64,000 bases of DNA from Bacillota bacterium (GTDB lineage Bacteria > Bacillota > Clostridia > Christensenellales > DTU072): NCBI GenBank assembly GCA_023394875.1, contig JAEXAB010000002.1, positions 1 through 64,000 of the forward strand, given 5' to 3'. The stretch's first letter is position 1, and each line of letters opens with the position of its first letter. A program made the position numbers and the translations under genes. This document shows, piece after piece, positions 16,271 through 25,733 of the stretch. The notes beneath the pieces were generated by a model. That model searched no databases. It was not told the origin of the DNA and was given only the letters and a program-made list of their open reading frames with translations.

Positions 16271-16314
16271 ATTCCCTCTCTTTTATAAAATTTTTATACT
16301 GCTTTTCAATGCTA

Positions 16315-16342
16315 ATTATAGCACAGTCAAACCATATGTCAA
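16315..16342 (-). promoter_or_regulatory. Promoter of the transketolase operon
   Basis: On the minus strand TTGACA (16337-16342) and TATAAT (16315-16320) are 16 bases apart, with TGC before the -10 box as in an extended -10 promoter. It is about 45 bases upstream of the ATG. Confidence 0.8.
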
Positions 16343-16346
16343 GGCA

Positions 16347-16380
16347 TAAAAAAACAACCGACCAAAATTTGGTCGGTTGC
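16347..16380 (-). terminator. Terminator of the rex-adhE-kinase operon
   Basis: CAACCGACCAAA and TTTGGTCGGTTG form a long stem whose inner A/T bases make the loop; on the minus strand it is followed by a T run. It closes the operon that ends with the kinase-like gene at 16400. Confidence 0.9.
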
Positions 16381-16399
16381 TGATTATGATAATTATTTG

Positions 16400-17149
16400 T
16401 CATTCAAACTCAACCACGTCAACCCATTTTAGAAGCATATCTCTTTCTTCTTCATGCCCTTTAACCGACTGGCTTGCGGCGACTATAGGTAGCCACTTGT
16501 CGATATACTGTCTTGCGGTGTCACTCTTTTTGCAGAAGATTTTCAGATATTTTTCGGCAATTTCGTCCTTATTTGCCAGCTTGAACAACAGATAGGTTCT
16601 TGCAGCGTCTGCGCTGGCATTGCCTTGCGTTGCGTGCGACCAGTCTATTATAAAAAGCTTGCCTGTCTTATCCATTATAATGTTGCTGGGGTTAAAGTCA
16701 CCGTGGCAAAGCTTTGTGTGCTTAGGCATGCCGTTAAGGCGGGTATGCAGTTCATAACGAATAGTGGCATCCAGCTTGCTTTCGCTGATTTTCCTATCCA
16801 TTTTATCTCTGAGCTTATTTAGAAGGGGCGCCTTGCGGGAGTGCATATCCAACTGAAGGTCAACAAACATATTTAGGTATTCGTTGATTTTTTCGGGGTG
16901 ATTTTCCATCAACACGTCCAAAGTTTCGCCTTCAATTTTTTCCATAATAATGGACCACTTCCCGTCGATTGTGCTTACTCCGATGATTTTCGGCACGTTA
17001 AGTCCTGTTTCTTCCACACGGGATTGGTTAAGGGCTTCGTTTAGAACGTCTGATTTGGAATAATCCTTGTCGAAGGTCTTAACAACCTCGTTGCCTCTGC
17101 TGTAAACGGTCTTGCCTTTCCTTACCGCCAAAATACTGTCTTTTTCCAT
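16400..17149 (-). CDS. APH-family phosphotransferase (aminoglycoside/choline kinase-like)
   Basis: A 249-residue small-molecule kinase of the APH superfamily. The catalytic loop is CHGDFNPSNIIM near residue 150 and the metal site IIDWSHA near 170; the IIMEKIEGETLD hinge comes before them. The substrate is not shown. It starts 9 bases after the adhE stop with GGAGGG upstream and is closed by a terminator, so it is the last gene of the rex-adhE operon. A kinase in a fermentative operon suggests a housekeeping phosphotransfer rather than antibiotic resistance, but this is inference. Confidence 0.85.
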   Translation of the reverse strand: MEKDSILAVRKGKTVYSRGNEVVKTFDKDYSKSDVLNEALNQSRVEETGLNVPKIIGVSTIDGKWSIIMEKIEGETLDVLMENHPEKINEYLNMFVDLQLDMHSRKAPLLNKLRDKMDRKISESKLDATIRYELHTRLNGMPKHTKLCHGDFNPSNIIMDKTGKLFIIDWSHATQGNASADAARTYLLFKLANKDEIAEKYLKIFCKKSDTARQYIDKWLPIVAASQSVKGHEEERDMLLKWVDVVEFE

Positions 17150-17158
17150 TGCACCCTC

Positions 17159-19759
17159 CTATTTTCCGTAATATGCGTTCAAGTACATTTGCTTGATTTC
17201 TTTCATAAGCGGATAACGGGGATTTGCGCCTGTGCATTGGTCGTCAAACGCCTGCTCCACCATTTCGTCCAGTCTATTTAAGAAATCCGCTTCGTCAATG
17301 CCGTAATCCTTAATATTTTTCTTAATCCCTACTTTTACTTTCAGCTCTTCAATGGCGTTTATAAGATTGTTGAGTTTTTCTTCGTTTGTTTTGCCGCCAA
17401 GGTATAAATAATCGGCAACTTCGGCATATCTTTCTAAGGTATGCGGATGATCGTACTGGGAGAATGTACCCATTTTTACGGGGACGTTGGAGGCGTTAAA
17501 TTTCAAAACTTCGGTTATCATCAACGCGTTTGCAACACCGTGGGGCAGATGATAGAAAGAGCCAAGTTTGTGCGCCATAGAGTGGCATACTCCTAAAAAT
17601 GCGTTTGCAAAAGCCATACCTGCCATAGTAGCTGCGTTACCCATTTTTTCTCTGGCGATAGGATCATTCATACCATCATTATAAGCTCTGGGTAAATAAT
17701 CAAATACCATCTTAAGGCTGCGTAAAGCAAGTCCATCGGTATAATCTGTTGCAAGCATCGATGCGTACGCTTCCAAAGCGTGTGTTACTGCGTCGATACC
17801 CGATGCCGCGGTAAGTCCCTTGGGAGCGTTCATCATCATGTCTGCGTCAACTATTGCCATATTGGGCAACAACTCATAGTCGGCAAGAGGATATTTAACG
17901 CCTGTTGTTTCATCGGTAATAACGGCAAAGGGTGTTACTTCGCTGCCTGTTCCCGCGGAGGTGGGTATTGCGATAAAGTATGCTTTTTCTCCCATCTTGG
18001 GGAAGCTGTATACTCTCTTTCTTATATCCATAAATCTCATCGCAAGGTCCATAAAGTCTACGGTAGGATGCTCATACATAACCCACATAATCTTAGCCGC
18101 ATCCATAGCAGAACCGCCGCCTAAGGCAATTATACAATCGGGTTTGAAGTCTTCCATAGCCTTTGCCCCTTCCTTGGCGCAAGCAAGGGTGGGATCGGGC
18201 GCAACGTTATAAAACGTGTTATGAACAATGCCCATTTCATCAAGCTTATCGGTAACGGGCTTGGTATATCCGTTGTTATAAAGGAAGCTGTCGGTTACGA
18301 TAAAGGCTTTCTTTTTGCCGATAACGTTTCTCAATTCGTCAAGAGCTACAGGCAAGCAGCCTTTCTTAAAGTAAATTTTTTGAGGTGTACGGAACCATAA
18401 CATATTCTCTCTCCTTTCTGCAACGGTTTTTATATTGATAAGGTGTTTTACCCCAACGTTTTCGCTTACGCTGTTTCCTCCCCAGCTACCGCAACCCAAA
18501 GTCAGTGAGGGCGCGAGTTTGAAGTTATACAAATCTCCTATTCCACCGTGGGAAGAGGGAGTGTTAATAAGGCAACGGCAAGTCTTCATTTTTGCCTGCC
18601 AAACGTCAATTTTGTCCTTATCCTTCAATACATCTATATAGAGTGAAGAAGTATGACCATAACCGCCGTCGGCGATAAGTTTTTCTGCCTTTTCTACTGC
18701 GTTGGCAAAATCCTTAGCCTTATACATTGCAAGAACAGGACTCAATTTTTCGTGAGCAAACTCTTCGGAAAGTTCTACGCTACTTACTTCGCCAATTAGT
18801 ATCTTTGTGCTTTCGGGAACGTCAACCCCGGCAAGGCTTGCTATCTTATATGCCGATTGTCCGACTATTTTTGCATTGAGCGCGCCGTTAATTATTATGG
18901 TCTTACGAACCTTTTCGGTTTCTTCGGAATTTAAGAAATAGCAGCCCTTGTCGGCAAATTCTTTCTTTACAGCTTTATAAACGCTTTCAAGTACGATTAC
19001 AGCCTGTTCGGAGGCGCAAATCATACCGTTATCAAAGGTTTTGGAGAGAATTATGGAGTTTACCGCAAGTAAAATATCTGCAGTTTCGTCGATTATAGCA
19101 GGTGTATTGCCTGCGCCTACGCCGATTGCCGGTTTGCCGGAGCTGTAAGCAGCTTTAACCATACCGGGACCGCCGGTAGCTAAAATAACGTCGGCTTCCT
19201 TCATAATCATACCCGACAAAGCCACGGTAGGTTCGTCTATCCATGCAATAATATTTTCGGGCGCTCCCGCTTTTACCGCGGCTTCCAAAACGATTTTGGC
19301 GGCGGCTATTGTACATTTTTTTGCTCTGGGATGTGGGCTAAAAATTAGTCCGTTACGGGTTTTTAAGGCAAGTAAAGCCTTAAATATAGCCGTTGAAGTG
19401 GGGTTTGTGGTGGGAATAACAGCAGCTATTATACCAATAGGTTCGGCAATTTTAGTAATGCCATAGGCAGCATCTCTTTCTATTACTCCGCAAGTTTTGG
19501 TATCTTTATATGCGTTGTAGATATACTCCGACGCGTAATGATTCTTAATTACTTTATCTTCCAAAATGCCCATGCCAGTTTCTTCCACAGCCATCTTTGC
19601 AAGAGGTATCCTTTGTTTATTGGCAGCCATAGCGGCGGCAAAAAATATTTTGTCTACCTGCTCCTGAGTAAATTGGGAATACTCTCTCTGAGCGGCTCTT
19701 ACTTCGTTAAGCCGTCTTTGTAAAGTTTCTTCATCGCATACCAAATAATTTTTTTCCAT
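17159..19759 (-). CDS. adhE: Bifunctional acetaldehyde-CoA / alcohol dehydrogenase AdhE
   Basis: An 866-residue enzyme that reduces acetyl-CoA to ethanol in two NADH-using steps and regenerates NAD. Residues 1-440 are the aldehyde dehydrogenase part with the catalytic FDNGMICASEQAVIV Cys site near residue 245. Residues 450-866 are the iron-dependent alcohol dehydrogenase with GGGSAMDAAKIMWVMYEHP and the iron ligands in CHSMAHKLGSFYHLPHG near 735. Length matches the family. The ATG at 19759 has AAGGAG eight bases upstream. It lies between rex and the kinase-like gene; Rex would repress it when NADH is low. Confidence 0.97.
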   Translation of the reverse strand: MEKNYLVCDEETLQRRLNEVRAAQREYSQFTQEQVDKIFFAAAMAANKQRIPLAKMAVEETGMGILEDKVIKNHYASEYIYNAYKDTKTCGVIERDAAYGITKIAEPIGIIAAVIPTTNPTSTAIFKALLALKTRNGLIFSPHPRAKKCTIAAAKIVLEAAVKAGAPENIIAWIDEPTVALSGMIMKEADVILATGGPGMVKAAYSSGKPAIGVGAGNTPAIIDETADILLAVNSIILSKTFDNGMICASEQAVIVLESVYKAVKKEFADKGCYFLNSEETEKVRKTIIINGALNAKIVGQSAYKIASLAGVDVPESTKILIGEVSSVELSEEFAHEKLSPVLAMYKAKDFANAVEKAEKLIADGGYGHTSSLYIDVLKDKDKIDVWQAKMKTCRCLINTPSSHGGIGDLYNFKLAPSLTLGCGSWGGNSVSENVGVKHLINIKTVAERRENMLWFRTPQKIYFKKGCLPVALDELRNVIGKKKAFIVTDSFLYNNGYTKPVTDKLDEMGIVHNTFYNVAPDPTLACAKEGAKAMEDFKPDCIIALGGGSAMDAAKIMWVMYEHPTVDFMDLAMRFMDIRKRVYSFPKMGEKAYFIAIPTSAGTGSEVTPFAVITDETTGVKYPLADYELLPNMAIVDADMMMNAPKGLTAASGIDAVTHALEAYASMLATDYTDGLALRSLKMVFDYLPRAYNDGMNDPIAREKMGNAATMAGMAFANAFLGVCHSMAHKLGSFYHLPHGVANALMITEVLKFNASNVPVKMGTFSQYDHPHTLERYAEVADYLYLGGKTNEEKLNNLINAIEELKVKVGIKKNIKDYGIDEADFLNRLDEMVEQAFDDQCTGANPRYPLMKEIKQMYLNAYYGK

Positions 19760-19781
19760 AATACAGTCTCCTTAAAAAAAT

Positions 19782-20417
19782 TTATTCATTGTTTAATATA
19801 TCTGTAAGCTTCTGTGACAATAATGCCAGAGAAGCCGCCATATCTTCGTTTTTTACAGCAATGTTTTCGGGAACGATAAGGTTGGTGGGAGAAAAATTCC
19901 AAATAGCCTTAATACCCGCTTTTACCATAATATCGCATACCTCTTGGGCATGTTCGGCAGGCACGGTAATTATGCCTATCCTAACTCCCAAATCCTTAAC
20001 CATCTCCGGTAGCCTTCTTATGTGATAAACCACTCTTCCTTGAGGATCTGTTAGGTTGATATCGGTCTTGTTATCGAAAGAAGCGACGATGTTTAATCCG
20101 TAATTGTCAAATCCCTTATAACAAAGTAGCGCGCTTCCTAATTTTCCCACTCCTACTAATATTGCGTCTTTAGTATTATTGAAACCTAAAAAATCAGATA
20201 TTTCTTTTATCAGCTCTTTAACGCAAAACCCGGTCTTCGGCTTCCCGCCGTCCGGACTAAAGATTGCTATATCCTTCCTTACAGAAACTGAATTGAGTTT
20301 GAACCGCTCTGCTATCAAAGTAGATGATACGTTTTCTACACCCGCTTTATTTAGCTCCATCAAGTACCTTAAATATGAAGGTAAACGCGATAACGTCTCT
20401 TTTGAGATTGCGTTCAT
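19782..20417 (-). CDS. rex: Redox-sensing transcriptional repressor Rex
   Basis: A 211-residue repressor that senses the NADH/NAD ratio. Residues 5-75 form a winged helix (TLSRLPSYLRYL; SSTLIAERFKLNSVSVRKDIAIF), and residues 80-211 a Rossmann domain with the GVGKLGSALL dinucleotide loop. The start at 20417 follows AGGAG by eight bases and matches usual Rex N-termini; an in-frame start at 20486 would lie within the promoter. It directly precedes adhE, its usual target. The -35/-10 pair upstream is near-perfect. Confidence 0.95.
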   Translation of the reverse strand: MNAISKETLSRLPSYLRYLMELNKAGVENVSSTLIAERFKLNSVSVRKDIAIFSPDGGKPKTGFCVKELIKEISDFLGFNNTKDAILVGVGKLGSALLCYKGFDNYGLNIVASFDNKTDINLTDPQGRVVYHIRRLPEMVKDLGVRIGIITVPAEHAQEVCDIMVKAGIKAIWNFSPTNLIVPENIAVKNEDMAASLALLSQKLTDILNNE

Positions 20418-20457
20418 TATTTCTCCTAATAATTTATATCGATATTCTGTTATCGGT

Positions 20458-20486
20458 ATTATATTATCTATATAAATCTTTGTCAA
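20458..20486 (-). promoter_or_regulatory. Consensus promoter of the rex-adhE operon
   Basis: On the minus strand TTGACA (20481-20486) and TATAAT (20458-20463), both perfect, are 17 bases apart. An inverted-repeat Rex site is not clear: a TTGTCAA half-site overlaps the -35 box on the plus strand, but the matching half is missing. Confidence 0.88.
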
Positions 20487-20625
20487 ACGTTTTGAATAGG
20501 AAATATATTAATTTTTATTTTAATTTAGAATAAAAATAGCCTATATTTTACTCCCTAAATTTTACGTAAATTGAATAAAAAAATATTTATCAGCAATACT
20601 TTTTGTAAAACAAGGAGGTTTTTTT

Positions 20626-21219
20626 ATGAAACTAATAGATAGCAAAACATATTTGAATCTGGCTAAGGCGTATGCCGGAGAATGCCAGGCATTGGTAAGG
20701 TACAAGTTTATCGTATACGGCGCCCGTCAGGAAGGTTATGAGGCAATGGCGCAATTAGTAGAAAAAGTATATATCAACGAATTCAACCACGCAAGAATGT
20801 TCTATACATTTATACAAACGGCAAATAACGACACTATAGAAAATATCGACATCAACGCAGGCTATCCTTTTAAGGAAAAATGGAACCTGTTAGATAACCT
20901 AAGGCTTGCCGCAGAAGATGAAGAAAACGAAGCTACCCTCATTTATCCTAAGTTCCAACGCGTTGCCGAAGAAGAGGGTTTCCCCGACATAGCAGGATTA
21001 TACAAAAATATAATTCAGGTAGAAAACTGCCACAAAATGCTCTTTACTGACTTATATAATCAATTAAAGACCAAGACGCTATACAAAAAAGACACCCCCG
21101 TCAAATGGAAGTGTCTATCCTGCGGATACGAAGAAACAGGCAAAGAAGCCTGGTCGAACTGCCCTCTGTGCCAAGCCGAACAAGGCTACGTGCTTCTAAA
21201 AATTCAAGACAATTCATAA
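20626..21219 (+). CDS. Rubrerythrin family protein
   Basis: A 197-residue protein with a ferritin-like domain (residues 1-155) and a C-terminal rubredoxin-type site (CLSCGYEE...NCPLC, residues 165-190). The ligand motifs AGECQALVRYKF, NEFNHARMF, EDEENEATLIYPKF and VENCHKMLF fit a diiron peroxidase but differ from the standard ExxH pattern in places (VENCHK). The ATG at 20626 has AAGGAGG upstream. It is transcribed alone, away from rex, and closed by a terminator shared with the hydrogenase operon. A second rubrerythrin is at the start of the window. Confidence 0.9.
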   Translation: MKLIDSKTYLNLAKAYAGECQALVRYKFIVYGARQEGYEAMAQLVEKVYINEFNHARMFYTFIQTANNDTIENIDINAGYPFKEKWNLLDNLRLAAEDEENEATLIYPKFQRVAEEEGFPDIAGLYKNIIQVENCHKMLFTDLYNQLKTKTLYKKDTPVKWKCLSCGYEETGKEAWSNCPLCQAEQGYVLLKIQDNS

Positions 21220-21221
21220 AA

Positions 21222-21250
21222 AAATAACCGCCGTAAAGGCGGTTATTTGA
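21222..21250. terminator. Bidirectional terminator
   Basis: AAATAACCGCC and GGCGGTTATTT form an 11-base-pair stem with a GTAAA loop. It ends the plus-strand rubrerythrin and the convergent minus-strand hydrogenase operon. Confidence 0.92.
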
Positions 21251-21255
21251 TTTTG

Positions 21256-22998
21256 TTAGAAAGAATCTCTCGCTACGTACTTTGTATGGAGTATCTCGTG
21301 AGCCTTGTGGCTGTTGGGATGTCCAAGATAAGTGTCGTAAACTTCCTTAATTATGGGGTTTTCATGGCTCTTACGCAATTTCATTGCTGCGTCGGTATCG
21401 TAGATTGCTTTGACACGGAGAGCTTTGTAGTCCACGTTGTTGCGTACGAACGCAGGAACGATAGGTTGTCCGCCGCCGTTTGCGCAGCCGCCCGGACAGG
21501 ACATGATTTCTATAAAGTGATACGGGCTCTTGCCTTCAAGTATCTGTTCGCAAAGTACGCGCGCTTTAGCCAGACTGCTAGCAACTGCAACTTTAACTTC
21601 AATGCCTGCAATATTGTAGGTAGCTTCTTTAATTCCGTCAAGACCTCTTACTGCTTCAAAGTCAATCTTGTCAAAGCTCTTGCCTTCCATAACCTCTTTG
21701 AGGGTACGCAAAGCAGCTTCCATAACGCCGCCCGATGCGCCGAAGATTAGACCAGCGCCGCTACCGATTCCCAAAGGAGCGTCATAAGAAGCGTTTTCTA
21801 GGTCGTTAAACAGTATGCCTTCTCTCTTGATAAGTTTGGCAAGTTCTCTGGTGGTCAAAACATAGTCGATATCGGGTACTCCCGCAGCTGCCATGTTGGG
21901 ACGGCCTTTTTCGAACTTCTTAGCGGTACACGGCATAACGCTTACCACTACGATATCTTTAGGATCCTTGCCGATCTTTTCGGCATAGTAGGTCTTAACA
22001 ATAGCGCCGAACATCTGTTGAGGAGATTTGCAAGTGCTAAGGTTAGGGATAAGTGTGGGATAATAATGTTCTACAAACTTAATCCAAGCAGGTGAACAGC
22101 TGGTCATCATGGGCAATACTCCGCCGTTTTTGACTCTGCCTAAGAACTCATAGCCTTCTTCCATAATAGTTAGGTCTGCGGTAAAGTCTACGTCAAACAC
22201 TTCGTTTGCGCCCAAAGCCTTAATAGCGGCTACCATCTTGCCTTCGCAGTTTGTACCGATAGGATTGCCGAATTCTTCTCCGATACCTATTCTGGTTGCG
22301 GGCGCGGTGCCGAATATTACGTACTTCTTAGTATCGTTTATGGCAGCTAATACGTCGTCAATTTCTTCTCTCTCACGCAATGCGCCGGTAGGGCAAACGG
22401 TTATACATTGTCCGCAACCTACGCAAGCTACTTCGCTAAGATCTTTACTAAAAGAACAACCGATATGAGTATCAAAACCTCTGGCATTGGCGCCGATTAC
22501 CGATATACCTTGATAGTTTTTGCAAGCGGCTACACAGCGGCGGCAAAGGATACACTTGTTGTTATCTCTTACAAGATACGGAGTGCTGAAGTCCATCGGG
22601 AATTCGTTTACCGCACCAGTAAATTTGCCGGCGTCGCAAGACATTTCGTTGCTCAGTTCCTGAAGTTCGCAACTTCCGCTACGTACGCAAGACAAACACT
22701 TCTTTTCGTGGTCGCTCAAAATCAGTTCCAAAGTGGTCTTTCTGCTCTTTAACACTCTTTCGCTGTTGGTGATTACTTCCATACCCTCGCTTACGGGATA
22801 TACGCAGGAAGCAATCAAGCTTTTGGCGTTCTTTACTTCTACAACGCAGATACGGCATGCGCCGATAGCGTTAATATCACGGAGATAACATAGGGTAGGT
22901 ATCTTTATACCCACTTTTTTTGCCGCGTCAAGAATTGTTGTTCCTGCGGGTACTTGCACGTCTTTTCCGTTTATTTTTAAGTTTACTAAATTTTCCAT
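21256..22998 (-). CDS. hydA: [FeFe] hydrogenase catalytic subunit HydA, bifurcating type
   Basis: A 580-residue hydrogenase. In order: a [2Fe-2S] domain (TLCYLRD, GACRICVV, IASC; residues 30-65), a His-Cys3 [4Fe-4S] site (DHEKKCLSCVRSGSC), two ferredoxin clusters (CILCRRCVAAC and CVGCGQCITVC), and the H-cluster domain with TSCSPAW near 295, MPCTAKKFE near 360 and EIMSCPGGCANGGGQP near 490. The first H-cluster motif is TSCSP rather than TSCCP. The multi-cluster layout and the neighbours HydB and HydC indicate a trimeric NADH-plus-ferredoxin hydrogenase. Start at 22998 with AGGAGG upstream; the frame extends 9 codons but without a site. Confidence 0.95.
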   Translation of the reverse strand: MENLVNLKINGKDVQVPAGTTILDAAKKVGIKIPTLCYLRDINAIGACRICVVEVKNAKSLIASCVYPVSEGMEVITNSERVLKSRKTTLELILSDHEKKCLSCVRSGSCELQELSNEMSCDAGKFTGAVNEFPMDFSTPYLVRDNNKCILCRRCVAACKNYQGISVIGANARGFDTHIGCSFSKDLSEVACVGCGQCITVCPTGALREREEIDDVLAAINDTKKYVIFGTAPATRIGIGEEFGNPIGTNCEGKMVAAIKALGANEVFDVDFTADLTIMEEGYEFLGRVKNGGVLPMMTSCSPAWIKFVEHYYPTLIPNLSTCKSPQQMFGAIVKTYYAEKIGKDPKDIVVVSVMPCTAKKFEKGRPNMAAAGVPDIDYVLTTRELAKLIKREGILFNDLENASYDAPLGIGSGAGLIFGASGGVMEAALRTLKEVMEGKSFDKIDFEAVRGLDGIKEATYNIAGIEVKVAVASSLAKARVLCEQILEGKSPYHFIEIMSCPGGCANGGGQPIVPAFVRNNVDYKALRVKAIYDTDAAMKLRKSHENPIIKEVYDTYLGHPNSHKAHEILHTKYVARDSF

Positions 22999-23011
22999 GT
23001 TATTCCTCCTA

Positions 23012-24802
23012 CTATTTCTTCTCAATAGCGTTAAACTTGCAAGTACTCATACAGACGCCGCATTTGATACATTTAACTTGGTCTATATAGTGCATTTCTT
23101 TAACGTTACCTGTTATAGCGTTTACAGGACACTTTCTTGCGCAGGCGGTACAGCCCTTGCAGTTGGCATTAATTGTATATGAGAGTAACTTCTTGCATAC
23201 TCCGGCGGGACACTTTTTGTCAACAATATGAGCGATATATTCGTCACGGAAGTAACGTATTGTGCTCAAAACAGGGTTAGGAGCAGTCTGTCCCAAACCG
23301 CAAAGGGAGTTATCTCTGATGTAGTAGCAAAGCTCTTCCATATCGGCAAGGTCTTGCATTGTTGCATTGCCCGAAGTAATTTTTTCAAGATATTCCAAAA
23401 GTCTGGTTGTACCGATACGGCAAGGTGTGCACTTTCCGCAGGACTCTTCTTTGGTAAATTCCAAGAAGAACTTAGCGATATCAACCATACAGTTGTCTTC
23501 GTCCATAACAATCAAACCGCCGCTACCCATCATGGAGCCTATTGCGATAAGGTTGTCATAATCTATTGGTATATCCAAATGCGAAGCAGGTATACATCCG
23601 CCGCTAGGTCCGCCGGTTTGGGCAGCCTTGAACTTCTTTCCGTTAGGAATGCCGCCGCCGATGTCTTCTATTACCGTTCTTAATGTTGTTCCCATAGGGA
23701 TTTCAACCAAACCAGTGTTGGTTATCTTTCCGCCGAGAGCGAAAACTTTGGTTCCCTTGCTCTTTTCGGTACCCATAGAAGCAAACCATTCCGACCCGTT
23801 AAGAATAATCTGAGCGATGTTGGCATACGTTTCTACGTTATTAAGAATAGTGGGTCTTCCGAACAAACCTTTAACCGCCGGGAACGGAGGTCTGGGTGTA
23901 GGTTCGCCACGGTTTCCTTCTATACTTCTCATCAAAGCTGTTTCTTCGCCGCAAACGAATGCGCCGCTTCCTAGTCTGATTTCCAAGTCAAAGCTGTGAT
24001 TGCTTCCCAAAATATTATCGCCGAGTAAGCCGTATTCTTTAGCTTGGTTAATGGCAATTTGCAATCTCTTAACCGCGATAGGATATTCTGCTCTAACGTA
24101 TACATAACCTTGCTTACTGCCGATAGCGTAACCAGCTATGCTCATAGCTTCGATAACGGAGTGCGGGTCGCCTTCTAGTACCGATCTGTCCATAAACGCG
24201 CCCGGGTCGCCTTCGTCGGCGTTACAGCAAACGTACTTAACGTCGTTTACTTGCTTCATAGCAAATTCCCACTTTAAGCCTGTGGGGAATCCGCCGCCGC
24301 CTCTACCTCTAAGTCCCGACTTCTTAATAATGTCGACAACTTGAGCGGGGGTATATTCGTTAAGAACCTTAGCCAAAGCCTGGTAACCGTCATAAGCTAT
24401 GTATTCATCAATGTTCTCAGGATCAATAAGTCCGCAGTTTCTCAAAGCCACACGGTGTTGCTTCTTATAGAAGTTGGTGTCGTTAAGAGAAGTGATGGTA
24501 TCTTTAGCGGCTTCTGTAGGGTCTTTATATAATAAGTGAGTAACCAATCTGCCTTTGATTATATGTTCGTCAACTATTTCGTCAACGTTTTCTGCATTGA
24601 CATGGGCGTAGAAAGCACCTTCGGGATAAACAACAACGACAGGTCCGCAAGCGCAAAGACCGAAGCAACCCGTAAGAATGAGTTTTACTTCATCCTGGAG
24701 CCCTTCTTTCTTTAGTTTTTCTTCCATTAGTTCAGCGATTTTGTGACTGTTACCGCTAGAACATCCGGTTCCGCCACATATCAAAATATGATTTCTAAAC
24801 AT
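23012..24802 (-). CDS. hydB: NADH-binding subunit HydB (NuoF-like) of the bifurcating hydrogenase
   Basis: A 596-residue flavoprotein. Residues 1-85 are a thioredoxin-like [2Fe-2S] domain (GGTGCSSGNS, GCFGLCACGP). Residues 125-450 are the NuoF core binding FMN and NADH (GRGGGGFPTGLKWEF, CNADEGDPGAFMDR). A [4Fe-4S] site follows in ESCGKCTPCRIG, then two C-terminal ferredoxin clusters (CKGCTACARKCP, CIKCGVCMSTCK). This is the full HydB architecture of Thermotoga-type enzymes. It ends 13 bases before hydA and begins 17 bases after the small [2Fe-2S] gene, inside one operon. Confidence 0.96.
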   Translation of the reverse strand: MFRNHILICGGTGCSSGNSHKIAELMEEKLKKEGLQDEVKLILTGCFGLCACGPVVVVYPEGAFYAHVNAENVDEIVDEHIIKGRLVTHLLYKDPTEAAKDTITSLNDTNFYKKQHRVALRNCGLIDPENIDEYIAYDGYQALAKVLNEYTPAQVVDIIKKSGLRGRGGGGFPTGLKWEFAMKQVNDVKYVCCNADEGDPGAFMDRSVLEGDPHSVIEAMSIAGYAIGSKQGYVYVRAEYPIAVKRLQIAINQAKEYGLLGDNILGSNHSFDLEIRLGSGAFVCGEETALMRSIEGNRGEPTPRPPFPAVKGLFGRPTILNNVETYANIAQIILNGSEWFASMGTEKSKGTKVFALGGKITNTGLVEIPMGTTLRTVIEDIGGGIPNGKKFKAAQTGGPSGGCIPASHLDIPIDYDNLIAIGSMMGSGGLIVMDEDNCMVDIAKFFLEFTKEESCGKCTPCRIGTTRLLEYLEKITSGNATMQDLADMEELCYYIRDNSLCGLGQTAPNPVLSTIRYFRDEYIAHIVDKKCPAGVCKKLLSYTINANCKGCTACARKCPVNAITGNVKEMHYIDQVKCIKCGVCMSTCKFNAIEKK

Positions 24803-24819
24803 TTTTATCCTCCTAAGAA

Positions 24820-25188
24820 TTATTCGTTGCCGATTACATATTTTAGCACGGGATTGCCGTTAACTATATGGTCGGATATTATTTGCTTTGCCGCATCTGC
24901 GGTAACTTTGATGTACGTAACTTTTTCTTTGCCGGGAACGTAAACTTCTACCATGGGTTCGAGTTTGCACATTCCTAAGCATCCTGCTTGGGTTACTTTA
25001 ACGTTAGAAAGATTTCTCTTAGCAATCTCTTCGTTAAAAGCAGCAAAAACCGGCTTAGCTCCGGCGGCTATTCCACAGGTAGCCATACCAACAACTATTC
25101 TAATATCATTATTGGTTATGCTCTCTCTGTTATTGATTTGTCCTTTCATTTTTTCTCTTATAGCATTCAATTCAGCTAAAGTTTTCAT
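24820..25188 (-). CDS. Small (2Fe-2S) thioredoxin-like ferredoxin
   Basis: A 122-residue protein with a thioredoxin-like [2Fe-2S] fold: Cys in VGMATCGIAAG and, further on, in QAGCLGMCKLEP, the usual four-Cys pattern. Similar small proteins are frequent in bifurcating hydrogenase operons and probably pass electrons between subunits. It overlaps the end of the histidine-kinase-like ATPase gene by 4 bases and precedes hydB by 17 bases. Its exact place in the complex is not known. Confidence 0.9.
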   Translation of the reverse strand: MKTLAELNAIREKMKGQINNRESITNNDIRIVVGMATCGIAAGAKPVFAAFNEEIAKRNLSNVKVTQAGCLGMCKLEPMVEVYVPGKEKVTYIKVTADAAKQIISDHIVNGNPVLKYVIGNE

Positions 25189-25733
25189 ATTACAGCTCCT
25201 CCGTTTACTTGTATGATATTTTCGTTGATAAGCCCCTCAAGATAGGAGATTATCTCCGGACTTTCGATGGGTACGCCATCTAGAATACTCTTAATCTCTT
25301 TGGTATCGAATATGTAGCTTCTATCTTCCACGGCGTATTCCAAAACAAAATCGATTTCGGGCTTTGCCATTATCAGGATTGTCATTGTACCCGCCAAATC
25401 ACCCAAAGGCATTCTGTCAATGTGGTTTATTCCAAAACTTGCTTCCACAACTGTGCCGACTCCTAACTCAGAAGAAATACTAAGACTTCCTCCGCTACTT
25501 TCCGCCGCCTCTTTGAAAAGCGGCAGCCCCATTCCCACCTTTCTTGTTGTCCTTGTAGTGGTAAAAGGGTCGACAACCTTTGACAAAAACTCCTTACTCA
25601 TTCCCTTGCCGTCGTCTTTTATCGTTATTGTTAAGACGCCGTCTTTTGCCATAACGCAAATCTCTATGTTTTTTGCATCGGCGCTGATGGAATTTTGAGC
25701 GATGTCAAGAATATTTAAGCTCAGTTCCCTCAT
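25185..25733 (-). CDS. Histidine-kinase-like ATP-binding protein in the hydrogenase operon
   Basis: A 182-residue protein with a GHKL ATPase fold: N-box LDIAQNSISADA, G1 motif IKDDGKGMS, and G2 region RKVGMGLPLFKEAA. It has no sensor or phospho-acceptor domain, and residues 105-182 are a distinct C-terminal part. Such GHKL proteins recur beside hydrogenase genes in Clostridia, but their role is unclear (assembly or regulation). It is linked by TAATG to hydC: the hydC stop and its ATG share bases 25731-25735, so translation is coupled. Confidence 0.88.
   Translation of the reverse strand: MRELSLNILDIAQNSISADAKNIEICVMAKDGVLTITIKDDGKGMSKEFLSKVVDPFTTTRTTRKVGMGLPLFKEAAESSGGSLSISSELGVGTVVEASFGINHIDRMPLGDLAGTMTILIMAKPEIDFVLEYAVEDRSYIFDTKEIKSILDGVPIESPEIISYLEGLINENIIQVNGGAVI

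Noticed and set aside
20464..20486. Rex operator at the rex promoter
   Set aside because: Only one half-site (TTGTCAA) is recognisable; the second half does not match the TTGTNAA-type inverted repeat. Autoregulation by Rex is not supported by the sequence.
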